DNA of 12,248 nt from Glaciecola sp. UBA2563 (GTDB taxonomy: Bacteria; Pseudomonadota; Gammaproteobacteria; Enterobacterales; Alteromonadaceae): contig DDLV01000148.1 in the NCBI GenBank assembly GCA_002340325.1, positions 1-12,248 on the forward strand, written 5' to 3'. The notes beneath the pieces were generated by a model. That model saw only the letters and a program-made list of their open reading frames with translations. It searched no databases and was not told the origin of the DNA. Each line of letters starts with the position of its first letter. Positions within the stretch are counted from its first letter, which is position 1. Of this stretch, positions 1 through 6,692 are shown piece by piece. A program made the position numbers and the translations under genes.

Positions 1-54
1 AAAGTCGCTGTAAACCCAATCCCTGGGCGCTCTGCGAATTCATCCATGAATTCG
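1..54. repeat. Modular palindromic (REP-like) repeat, cut by left edge
   Basis: Two short hairpins lie in series. CCCA (15-18) pairs with TGGG (24-27). CGAATTCAT (35-43) pairs perfectly with ATGAATTCG (46-54) across a two-base loop. Both modules share an ATCC-type core between their arms. From general knowledge, intergenic repeats of this style, with a GCTCTGCG linker and ATCC loops, are common in marine gammaproteobacteria; I cannot count copies from one window. The unit is probably incomplete because the window begins inside it. Confidence 0.45.
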
Positions 55-76
55 AAGCTTGCAATTCACTTATATC

Positions 77-82
77 TATAAT
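77..82 (+). promoter_or_regulatory. Possible -10 element upstream of the DUF2780 gene
   Basis: A perfect TATAAT hexamer lies about 100 bases before the start codon at 184. No good -35 hexamer is seen 16-18 bases upstream. That position is occupied by the right arm of the palindrome ending at 54 and the bases after it. If real, this promoter would depend on an activator or give a long 5' leader. In AT-rich DNA a lone TATAAT can be chance. Confidence 0.3.
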
Positions 83-183
83 CAACTGTAAATCAACATG
101 TTAGAGATTCAGCAATAAATAAAGGGAACAGAGCTAAAACAAAAATAATCGGAAGATTCAGTTAATTAACAAGGAAATTTATC

Positions 184-747
184 ATGAAAAAACTTAATGC
201 ATTAGTACTTATAAGCGTATTGGCATTTACTAGTCAATCACACGCGGCAGGATTTTGGGATTCGGTCAAAAGCTTTTTTGGGGGCGGCAGCGATGAAGAG
301 GCCGAACAGGTAGAGGCTGCAACAGCGCTGGATAACTTGCCTTCGGCAACCGGCCTTGTTGAGAGCCTTACAAGCAATCTGGGTGTTTCTACGGAACAAG
401 CAACAGGCGGACTTGGTTCAATATTGGCATATGCAAAAGATAATGTGCCTAGCGAGCAGTTCTCGCAAGTGACAGAATCTATCCCTGGTATAGAGGGTCT
501 ATTAGGTGCAGTACCGGATATAAGTAATCTGGAACAAAGTGAAGTCGGTGGTTTATTATCGAAAGCCGCTGAGTACAGCGATAGTCTTCAAGGATTAAAT
601 ACGTTAAAGCAACAATTTGATTCTCTCGGTATTGATTCCGGAATGATCGTAAAGTACGTTGACCAGGCAAAACAGTATCTGGATACGCCTCAGGGCCAAC
701 AGGCGAAGGACATGCTTACGCAAGCGTTTAGTAATTTTGGGGGATAA
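184..747 (+). CDS. Secreted DUF2780 (VcgC/VcgE-like) protein
   Basis: This 187-residue protein matches the pattern of DUF2780, a family of small secreted proteins of unknown function found in Vibrio and Alteromonadales. Residues 1-21 form a typical Sec signal peptide (MKK, hydrophobic core, cleavage likely after SQSHA). A short aromatic/glycine stretch (GFWDSVKSFFGGG) and an acidic linker follow. The body, from about residue 52, is predicted helical and rich in Gly, Leu and Ser, with alternating LxSxLG and GxLGxxP motifs. The start is supported by an AGGA Shine-Dalgarno at 172-175, eight bases before the ATG. The mature product should lie in the periplasm or outside the cell. It has no co-oriented partner in close operon spacing: about 175 bases separate it from the next gene. 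The role is not established for the family. Family assignment is from memory of its sequence pattern. Confidence 0.8.
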   Translation: MKKLNALVLISVLAFTSQSHAAGFWDSVKSFFGGGSDEEAEQVEAATALDNLPSATGLVESLTSNLGVSTEQATGGLGSILAYAKDNVPSEQFSQVTESIPGIEGLLGAVPDISNLEQSEVGGLLSKAAEYSDSLQGLNTLKQQFDSLGIDSGMIVKYVDQAKQYLDTPQGQQAKDMLTQAFSNFGG

Positions 748-772
748 CAATTGATACCCCTTAGATATTCCG

Positions 773-795
773 TTGCAGCAATATTTTTGCTGCAA
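773..795 (+). terminator. Hairpin downstream of the DUF2780 gene, possible terminator
   Basis: TTGCAGCAA (773-781) and TTGCTGCAA (787-795) form a perfect 9-bp stem with a five-base loop, 25 bases after the stop codon at 747. There is no T-run after the stem, so it is not a classical intrinsic terminator. It may instead protect the 3' end of the message or act together with the next hairpins. Confidence 0.35.
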
Positions 796-846
796 TGGTC
801 CTGATAGAGGGACCAGACAAAATCGACATTTAAACCTGTCTGGTCC
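796..846 (+). other. Overlapping, mutually exclusive stem-loops
   Basis: Three segments share complementarity. TGGTCC (796-801) can pair with GGACCA (810-815). The same GGACCA is the start of GGACCAGACA (810-819), which pairs perfectly over 10 bp with TGTCTGGTCC (837-846). Only one of the two stems can form at a time. The region lies between the DUF2780 gene and the zinc-ribbon/aceK pair, so it could be a terminator for the first or part of the leader for the second. No uridine tract follows. Confidence 0.45.
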
Positions 847-908
847 ACACTATTTTCGTAATGCCGCTATGTAGATGCTACGCTAGTTAATGTTCATATC
901 AATGATTA

Positions 909-922
909 CGCTAGGAGTAGCG
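909..922 (+). promoter_or_regulatory. Ribosome-binding site presented in a hairpin loop
   Basis: CGCTA (909-913) and TAGCG (918-922) form a 5-bp stem whose loop is GGAG (914-917), part of the Shine-Dalgarno AGGAG at 913-917. The ATG at 923 follows at once. This site fixes the start of the next gene at 923 rather than at the upstream ATG codons at 890 or 902, which lack a Shine-Dalgarno. An upstream copy of TACGCTAG (879-886, repeated at 907-914) could compete for the same TAGCG strand. Confidence 0.4.
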
Positions 923-1306
923 ATGGATCCTTCAATTAAGCAACACCTCTTGATACGCCCTCTTATTCTTGCAGGATTAGGAATACCTGTTGGCATTGCC
1001 TTTCCTCACCTTGCATCAACACTTATTGCAATGATTACTGAGCGGGGATTTTTCACAAATGCTGGAGAATCGTTTTCCGGACTCACATATCTCATTTGCG
1101 TTGCACTTTTTACATCCATTGGCTTATGGAAATTCATACAAAATAAGCAACTTATCAATGACGCTGAAAATGGAATTTGCCCCGCCTGTCCGAAATGCGG
1201 TTTCCCGATGCTGCAGCGAAACGATGAACACGATACAATTAATAAACGAAAGATATGGGGATGTTCAAGATTCCCAGAATGCGATGGAAGGCGCGAGATA
1301 ACATAA
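923..1306 (+). CDS. Two-helix membrane protein with C-terminal topoisomerase-type zinc ribbon
   Basis: From the ATG at 923 the product is 127 residues. Two hydrophobic segments lie at about residues 8-34 and 49-70, so the protein should be anchored in the inner membrane by a hairpin of helices. The C-terminal part resembles the zf-C4_Topoisom zinc ribbon of type IA topoisomerases: CPKCGFPML, then about 20 residues on, WGCSRFPECDGRREI, giving a CxxC...CxxxxxC ligand set with one extra upstream cysteine (CPACPKC). Such ribbons bind zinc and often nucleic acid; fusion to a membrane anchor is seen in uncharacterised proteins. No topoisomerase domain is present. The gene ends 4 bases before the aceK start, so the two are very likely co-transcribed and translationally coupled. 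A functional link to AceK is inference only. A longer form from the ATG at 890 (138 residues) is less likely, because AGGAG sits five bases before 923. Confidence 0.75.
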   Translation: MDPSIKQHLLIRPLILAGLGIPVGIAFPHLASTLIAMITERGFFTNAGESFSGLTYLICVALFTSIGLWKFIQNKQLINDAENGICPACPKCGFPMLQRNDEHDTINKRKIWGCSRFPECDGRREIT

Positions 1307-1310
1307 CTTC

Positions 1311-3047
1311 ATGGATCCAGAAGACACTAAAACAAGTGCAAAATTAGCCTATCAAATCCTAAATGGATTCGACCGCTCTTTCCGTTGGCATGCGCGTATC
1401 ACGTCTGGTGCCCAACTTAGATTCGAAAAAGCGCTGTGGCAGCAAACTCAGAGTGCTGTCAAAGAACGCATTACCATTTATGAAAAGAGCTTGTCAGATT
1501 GTGTAGCCGAGATATATGAAAATGTAAATCCACGGGCGCAAGGTGATGTATTTTGGATCAACACTAAGCAAGCGTTTCAAAAATTGCTCGAAGAGCACCC
1601 ACAGTTTGAATTAGCAGAAACATTTTACAACTCCATCATTGGCAGGATTTTCAAGCACCAAAAAATCAATGATGACATGATTTTTATTACGCCGAGTCGA
1701 TGTTATCTGGGGGGATTACTACGAGATAATGTCATTAATCGATTCGATGAAACTGGCACCGTTCGCGAGATGTACGAATCTGTATTTAATACCTACAGAT
1801 TTTCGGTTCCTTTTGAAGACTACGAACGTGATATTCTTTTATTAGAAGCCGCTCTTAGGAAACGTCTCACCAAAGAACAGCTCGCTGCTGTGCACACTAT
1901 CGAAGTCCTTAAACCCGTGTTTTATCGAGGTAAAGCAGCTTATTTGATTGGTCGGATGTGCATGCCGGATGAAACCATGCCATTTGTTATTGCGCTTCAC
2001 ATGAATCAGCGCAACCAAGTGATTGTAGATGCGCTGGTAAGTGAGCGTGCACATCTTAGTTTTTTGTTTAGCTTTGCGCGTTCATATTTCATGGCGGATA
2101 CGCAACACCCTGCTGAAATTGTTAACTTTCTGCATGAACTGCTGCCACATAAAAAGCAGTTTGAGTTGTATATATCCTTAGGTTTTTACAAACATGGTAA
2201 AACAGAATTCTACCGTAACTTTGTTAATCACATAGAAAGTTCAGATGACAAATTCACACTTGCGCCTGGCATAAAAGGGCTTGTTATGGCGGTTTTTCAT
2301 TTGCCATCGTATGGTGTCGTGTTTAAGGTCATCCGCGATGAATTTGCAGAAAGCAAGAAAATAACAAGAGATGACGTCAAAGACAGATACCGCCTTGTCA
2401 AAATGGGTGACCGAGTGGGCAGAATGGCGGATACGCATGAGTATGTAAACTTTCATTTCCCGGTAGATAGAATCGATGATGCATTGCTTGAACACTTGAA
2501 AGAAACCTGCGCAAGTTCACTTGAATTCGAAGGCGGCGATCTCATTATCAATCATCTATACATTGAGCGCAAAATGACGCCATTGAATCTTTATCTCAAT
2601 GAAGAAACCGATCCCGATAAAGTCAGGCACGCCATTAATGAGCTCGGTAGGTGTATAAAACAAATTGCCTACAGTAATATTTTTCCTGGTGACATGTTAC
2701 ATAAAAATTTTGGCATCACTCGAACAGGTCGCGTCATTTTTTACGACTACGATGAAATCTGTTACATGAATGAAAGAAACTTTAGAGAACTGCCAAAATC
2801 TGATGACCCTTATGCCTTAGATACCTTATCCGTCGCGCCTGACGATGTGTTTCCTGAACAGTTTGAACACTTTATCGTCGGCAAAAAACACCTTAAAGAA
2901 TTACTCAAAGAGCTACATGGAGACTTGCTCTTACCCGAGTATTGGCGATATCTTCAAGCAGAAGCTGCAAAGGTTAGAACACAACATTTCACACCGTATC
3001 CGTCGGACATTAGATTTCATCAAAACGCAAATACTACAAGAAAATAA
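1311..3047 (+). CDS. aceK: Isocitrate dehydrogenase kinase/phosphatase
   Basis: The 578-residue protein is the same length as E. coli AceK and collinear with it. AceK is a cytoplasmic bifunctional enzyme that phosphorylates and dephosphorylates isocitrate dehydrogenase, directing carbon into the glyoxylate shunt during growth on acetate or fatty acids. The N-terminal helical regulatory domain covers about residues 1-310. The kinase-like domain follows: ATP loop APGIKGLVM (318-326), the VVFK lysine (K339), the RMAD aspartate (D374, matching the residue needed for phosphatase activity in E. coli), the loop NIFPGDMLHKNFG (D461, N466), and FYDYDEICYM with the metal-binding aspartate (D479). All key residues appear intact. 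Unlike in enterobacteria it does not follow aceBA; its partner here is the zinc-ribbon membrane gene 4 bases upstream. No good Shine-Dalgarno precedes the ATG, consistent with translational coupling. Residue correspondences are from memory of the E. coli enzyme. Confidence 0.97.
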   Translation: MDPEDTKTSAKLAYQILNGFDRSFRWHARITSGAQLRFEKALWQQTQSAVKERITIYEKSLSDCVAEIYENVNPRAQGDVFWINTKQAFQKLLEEHPQFELAETFYNSIIGRIFKHQKINDDMIFITPSRCYLGGLLRDNVINRFDETGTVREMYESVFNTYRFSVPFEDYERDILLLEAALRKRLTKEQLAAVHTIEVLKPVFYRGKAAYLIGRMCMPDETMPFVIALHMNQRNQVIVDALVSERAHLSFLFSFARSYFMADTQHPAEIVNFLHELLPHKKQFELYISLGFYKHGKTEFYRNFVNHIESSDDKFTLAPGIKGLVMAVFHLPSYGVVFKVIRDEFAESKKITRDDVKDRYRLVKMGDRVGRMADTHEYVNFHFPVDRIDDALLEHLKETCASSLEFEGGDLIINHLYIERKMTPLNLYLNEETDPDKVRHAINELGRCIKQIAYSNIFPGDMLHKNFGITRTGRVIFYDYDEICYMNERNFRELPKSDDPYALDTLSVAPDDVFPEQFEHFIVGKKHLKELLKELHGDLLLPEYWRYLQAEAAKVRTQHFTPYPSDIRFHQNANTTRK

Positions 3048-3093
3048 AAAATCAACCTGACAAATTTGGCTTTATTGACTATTGTATTTTTTG

Positions 3094-3777
3094 ATGAAAA
3101 TACTTTTAATCGAAGACGAACCAACGGTTGCTGATTTTATTGTAAACGGGTTCGTATCAGCAAATCACAAATGTGAGCATCATGCAGATGGCCAAAGTGG
3201 CCTTGACGCAGCGCTGAACTCGCAATTTGATGTCATCATTCTTGACAGGATGCTTCCTGAGCTAGAGGGGATGGAAGTCTTAAGCAAGCTGAGATCGATG
3301 CAAGTGCACACGCCGGTACTCATCCTTAGTGCAAAAAATCAAGTTGAAGATCGAGTCACGGGTCTTCGCGGTGGTGCAGATGACTATTTGACAAAACCTT
3401 TCGCTTTTGACGAATTGTTGGCAAGAACGGAGATACTTGCAACTCGAAATTCACAAGAAAGTCCCGCAAACACAGAAATAAAAGTCGGCGAATTGACCTT
3501 GAATCTTATCGAAAGAACGGCAACTCGAGGGCAAAAGTCGATAGATCTCCAATCAAAAGAATTTAAGCTATTAGAGTACTTAATGCTCAACCACAGCAAA
3601 ATCATCACTCGTACAATGCTCCTTGAAAAGGTTTGGGAATACAATTTCGATCCTCAAACCAATGTAATTGATGTGCATATTAGTCGTCTGAGAAACAAGA
3701 TTGATAAAGGTTTTGAAACGCCCATGATTACAACAATAAGAGGTGCAGGCTACTGCCTAAAACCGGCTGAAGCGTAA
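3094..3777 (+). CDS. OmpR/PhoB-family response regulator
   Basis: This 227-residue DNA-binding regulator is half of a two-component system. The receiver domain (about 1-115) has the acidic pocket (E7, D8), the phosphoacceptor D51 in VIILDRMLP, S79 in LILSA, and K101 in LTKPF. The C-terminal winged helix (about 130-225) carries the typical recognition-helix pattern VIDVHISRLRNKID and the wing TIRGAGYCL. I chose the ATG at 3094 because MKILLIEDE is the canonical start of the family; the in-frame TTG at 3082 adds four residues without better context. No clear Shine-Dalgarno is seen. The gene starts 46 bases after aceK on the same strand, so read-through is possible. It overlaps nothing and is followed at zero spacing by its kinase. 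The sequence resembles metal and envelope-stress regulators such as CusR or QseB, but the signal and targets cannot be named. Confidence 0.93.
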   Translation: MKILLIEDEPTVADFIVNGFVSANHKCEHHADGQSGLDAALNSQFDVIILDRMLPELEGMEVLSKLRSMQVHTPVLILSAKNQVEDRVTGLRGGADDYLTKPFAFDELLARTEILATRNSQESPANTEIKVGELTLNLIERTATRGQKSIDLQSKEFKLLEYLMLNHSKIITRTMLLEKVWEYNFDPQTNVIDVHISRLRNKIDKGFETPMITTIRGAGYCLKPAEA

Positions 3778-5172
3778 ATGCGCGCGATAACAGCTTATTC
3801 AAAAAGTTCCAGTTTTCTTGTCAGCTTTGTCTTTATGACACTTCTGTTTGGCGGTGTAGCATTTAACACCTATGTTCTTACCGTCACTAATGACGATCTG
3901 TTAGTGCGCGAAACTGAAGCCGCAATTGTCGCTGACATAGGTGGATTTAAAAGCCTGTATGCCAACGCAGGTATCGAATCTGTAATACGCGCAGTTAATG
4001 AGCGCTCTAAAAATGTAAACAACGATTTTTATTATTACCTTCGTGACAGAGATGAAAACTATATCGCGGGCAGCCTACAAAACTGGCCAGACACCAATGT
4101 CAATCTTATCAAAAATGGGCTGTTAGATCTTACAGTAGAATTACGCAACGGAGCGTCGACAACAGAGGATGATTATCAACAGTCTGCCATCGCCATGATA
4201 GTCGAGTTTGATGGCAAAGATACCCTGCTTGTGGCAAGAAGCGTTCAACAGTATGAGTTTGCAGTGTGGCTTGCACAAACCTCATCATGGGTGATGATCA
4301 TAATTGTTTGCATTATTGCAATATTGAGCCTCGCAGTTGCCTATTATGTCGTCAGTAGAATCAATTTAATATCAGATACTGCAGAGAAAATTATTACGGA
4401 AGGGAATTTAAGTGATCGCTTGTATGTTGAAAGCGAGTGGGACGATTTAAGTAAGTTAACACTAACATTGAATCAATTACTGGACAAAGTAGAGCAATCC
4501 ATAAATGGCATTCGTTCGGTCTCTGACAATATCGCGCATGACTTACGTACACCGTTAACTCGCCTTAAATCTCAAATAGAAAACCTCCCTGACAATGACG
4601 AGAAAGAGAGGTTAACCCTAGAGTGCGATAACATACTCGCTATTTTTAATTCACTCCTTCGAATCACCTTTATTGAAACCAACGCAAAACGGGCTGGCTT
4701 TGAATACAACGATTTGTCGTTGATTCTTGAAGATGCGATTGAACTTTACCATCCTATGATGGAAGAAAAAGCGATTTCGCTAAGACAACAAACCACGCTT
4801 GAGTGTTTTACTTATTGTGATAAGAGCCTGATTTTTCAAGTATTTACTAACGTAATTGACAATGCAGTGAAATTTACGCCAGCTGATGGCGAAATTGATA
4901 TCACGCTTGAAAAGCGAGGTGACAACTTCATCGTGAATATTTGTGATACTGGTGCAGGTGTCAGTGATGCATCGCTAGAAAAATTAACTCAACGTTTTTA
5001 TCGCGCTGAGAAAAGCCGCACAACAAGTGGAAATGGATTGGGACTTTCGTTAGTATCCGCTGTTGTCAGTTTGCATAGAGGAGAGCTTGAATTTATCAAT
5101 CGTAAAGGCGTTTCTGGCTTGTGTTGCAATATTACGCTGCCAGTTCAAAGAGCCCCTGACAAAGCCGATTAG
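3778..5172 (+). CDS. Transmembrane sensor histidine kinase
   Basis: The 464-residue kinase is the cognate partner of the regulator just upstream: its ATG follows the regulator's TAA with no gap. There is a first membrane helix at about 11-36, a periplasmic sensor region at about 37-168 with no motif I recognise, a second helix at about 169-194, and a HAMP linker at about 195-240. The dimerisation/phosphoacceptor motif is NIAHDLRTPLTRL with H254. The ATP-binding domain shows an N box (FTNVIDNAVKF, N362), G1 (DTGAGV, 390-395) and G2 (GNGLGLSL, 418-425). All catalytic motifs are intact. The kinase should autophosphorylate H254 and pass phosphate to D51 of the regulator. The ligand is unknown; the sensor region is short and has no cysteine or histidine cluster that would suggest metal sensing. 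The stop codon lies one base before the direct repeat of the MITE-like palindrome. Confidence 0.95.
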   Translation: MRAITAYSKSSSFLVSFVFMTLLFGGVAFNTYVLTVTNDDLLVRETEAAIVADIGGFKSLYANAGIESVIRAVNERSKNVNNDFYYYLRDRDENYIAGSLQNWPDTNVNLIKNGLLDLTVELRNGASTTEDDYQQSAIAMIVEFDGKDTLLVARSVQQYEFAVWLAQTSSWVMIIIVCIIAILSLAVAYYVVSRINLISDTAEKIITEGNLSDRLYVESEWDDLSKLTLTLNQLLDKVEQSINGIRSVSDNIAHDLRTPLTRLKSQIENLPDNDEKERLTLECDNILAIFNSLLRITFIETNAKRAGFEYNDLSLILEDAIELYHPMMEEKAISLRQQTTLECFTYCDKSLIFQVFTNVIDNAVKFTPADGEIDITLEKRGDNFIVNICDTGAGVSDASLEKLTQRFYRAEKSRTTSGNGLGLSLVSAVVSLHRGELEFINRKGVSGLCCNITLPVQRAPDKAD

Positions 5173-5173
5173 T

Positions 5174-5379
5174 TACTTAACCTGAACTCTGGATAAGGAT
5201 GCTCGCAAATGTATGATATTATTTATAAATGTAAGAGCTTCAATCAGGCATTGATAAAAAATTCAGAGACAAAGCGCTCAAGCGCAGGAATAACGAGTTA
5301 TTTCAAGCTTGAGCAACGCAGTATATGGGCTTTTTATCAATGCTTGACGAGGAGGCTTATCCAGAGTTCAGGTTACTTA
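5174..5379. mobile_element. MITE-like palindromic element with terminal inverted repeats
   Basis: Positions 5178-5197 and 5356-5375 are a perfect 20-bp inverted repeat (right arm CTTATCCAGAGTTCAGGTTA). Inside it are further matching arms: 5245-5260 with 5331-5346 (15 of 16), 5276-5283 with 5307-5314 (8 of 8), and 5289-5294 with 5297-5302 (6 of 6), leaving a two-base centre. The whole stretch can fold into one long interrupted hairpin. The direct repeat TACTTA flanks it at 5174-5179 and 5374-5379 if the ends are ACCTG...CAGGT; a 4-base ACTT repeat fits ends at AACCTG. No transposase is encoded, so it would need one in trans. It fills the gap between convergent genes and could serve as a two-way transcription barrier. 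I do not assign it to a named IS family. Confidence 0.7.
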
Positions 5380-5398
5380 CAAAGTTACTATTGCCGGG

Positions 5399-5947
5399 TT
5401 ACTCAGCCGGTTGCTTTTGCATAAAAATGGACACTTCAGCAAAGGTTATCCCAAACTTCTTAATATATGACCGATTCATCATGGTGTTTTCGTCAAATGC
5501 CCAGAACCAATCATCAAAGTTTACCCTATAAGTACTTCCACCAACGTCTAAATCCATCTCATAAACAAAATTAAATGCATTTCCGTGGGAGACACCCGTT
5601 GCACCGCCAGCAATATCACCTGCAGTTCCGGTGTAAGTGCCATCAGCGTTCTTAGTGAGTTTCCATATTCTTTTTTCAGGTCCGTCTCCTACGCCATATT
5701 CAAACGTTTCATCTAAAATCAGCACATCATCTTCTTTATAGGCATCTATATCAACAATAAAACGTTGGACAACTGCCCCGCTTCTATCTTGCACGACTCC
5801 CCAAGCCGTAACCTTCCCATCGAAAAAAGTTTCTAAATCAAATTCTGGCGTCACGTTTTTATAGTCGTCGCCTTTGATAGACGATGAACAGCCTGACAGT
5901 ATGAACCCAAGCGCGATGATGAGTAAGAAGCGAGTTAACAACGTCAT
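5399..5947 (-). CDS. DUF3833 family lipoprotein
   Basis: The 182-residue product begins with a lipoprotein signal peptide: hydrophobic residues 7-16 and lipobox LSGC with the lipidated cysteine at C20, followed by SSS. The body matches DUF3833 in pattern (FDLETFFDGKVTAWGVVQDRSG near residue 35, a central TWKLT-like strand and the DFDDWFWAFDE-type motif near residue 145). The family is thought to be a lipocalin-like beta-barrel; its role is not known, and the residue after C20 (Ser) would favour outer-membrane sorting. It is the second gene of a minus-strand operon, 29 bases after the chalcone isomerase-like gene. A GAGGA Shine-Dalgarno precedes the ATG at a suitable distance. In Vibrio and Shewanella, DUF3833 and chalcone isomerase-like genes usually sit in a larger fatty-acid-modifying cluster (cyclopropane synthase-like, DUF1365, FAD oxidoreductase) linked to a RpoE-ChrR system. 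Those partners are not in this window. Confidence 0.85.
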   Translation of the reverse strand: MTLLTRFLLIIALGFILSGCSSSIKGDDYKNVTPEFDLETFFDGKVTAWGVVQDRSGAVVQRFIVDIDAYKEDDVLILDETFEYGVGDGPEKRIWKLTKNADGTYTGTAGDIAGGATGVSHGNAFNFVYEMDLDVGGSTYRVNFDDWFWAFDENTMMNRSYIKKFGITFAEVSIFMQKQPAE

Positions 5948-5976
5948 GCGAATTCCTCTGTGTAGGTGCGTTTAGA

Positions 5977-6486
5977 TTATTCAACGAGCCCTAGCAATTG
6001 CTTTCTCATTTTAGGCTCAGAGGACTTCTCATGCAGCCAGATTGCGAAAAACCATTCACTAAATTCAGTATCTTCTACTTGCCCCAATTTCATACCGTCA
6101 AAGTAAAAATGGCTCTTGCTTTGTTCATCAACGACGCCGATGATCGCATTGCCTGCTTTGACATCAGGGAATAGGCTTTGCATCTGTTCAAACCATTTCG
6201 CCAACTTGATCTCATCATCAACACCCAGGTCCCTCATTTCATCGATAGAACGGCTCGCAATATCTTCTCCCTTGAACTTACGCAGATAAGTAAGTTTCAA
6301 TGCGAAAGGTTTTCCGTTTTCAAAAACACCTGATTCGGCAATTAATTCTGCATCGTAGATATCCCAGAACATGACTTCCAGTCGCGCATTACCCACGGTT
6401 TGCGGGTTATCGATATAATTTGTTAACGTCACAGCTGATGCAGATGAACTAAATAAAAATATGATAAATATAAAAAACGGTTTCAT
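5977..6486 (-). CDS. Chalcone isomerase-like periplasmic protein
   Basis: From the ATG at 6486 the protein has 169 residues. Residues 1-18 are a Sec signal peptide (MKPFF, hydrophobic core, cleavage after SASA). The mature part fits the bacterial chalcone isomerase-like family: VGNARLEVMFWDIYDAELIA, LTYLRKFKGEDIASRSIDEM, the W-F pair before LFPDVKAGN, and a C-terminal SEWFFAIWLHEK motif. Bacterial members are periplasmic and are not shown to isomerise flavonoids; a fatty-acid or lipid ligand is often proposed. A longer open frame reaches 6540, but GAGGA about eight bases before 6486 and the signal peptide settle this start. It is the first gene of the operon with the DUF3833 lipoprotein, so both products act beyond the inner membrane and may share a ligand. 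It is divergent from the PLP enzyme gene across about 205 bases. Confidence 0.85.
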   Translation of the reverse strand: MKPFFIFIIFLFSSSASAVTLTNYIDNPQTVGNARLEVMFWDIYDAELIAESGVFENGKPFALKLTYLRKFKGEDIASRSIDEMRDLGVDDEIKLAKWFEQMQSLFPDVKAGNAIIGVVDEQSKSHFYFDGMKLGQVEDTEFSEWFFAIWLHEKSSEPKMRKQLLGLVE

Positions 6487-6692
6487 GAAAATGTCCTCAA
6501 TTCGCTTGTATTGTAGCGCAAACAACAGGTCGGAGATCATTAAAGTAAGTTAATCATACATGCGCCAAATACCACCTTATATCGGCTGTTCAAGCGACTT
6601 TCACTAGTTAATAACATCATCCTCTTGTTTATTAAAATATTGTCATTAACGCACTTTTTTTGAGAGCAAAACTAAGCCAAAATAAAAAGACT

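Noticed and set aside
1059..1301. 80-codon frame overlapping the zinc-ribbon gene
   Set aside because: It is out of frame with the coding sequence that carries the cysteine ligands and membrane helices, and it has no ribosome-binding site.
5391..5412. Small CCGG...CCGG hairpin at the end of the DUF3833 gene as a terminator
   Set aside because: The 4-bp arms are self-complementary, the stem is weak and no T-run follows on the minus strand. The large palindrome beyond is a better barrier.
5209..5531. Two open frames on the plus strand (5209-5424 and 5325-5531)
   Set aside because: Both lie in the palindromic element and the 3' end of the DUF3833 gene. They have no Shine-Dalgarno and no recognisable protein features.
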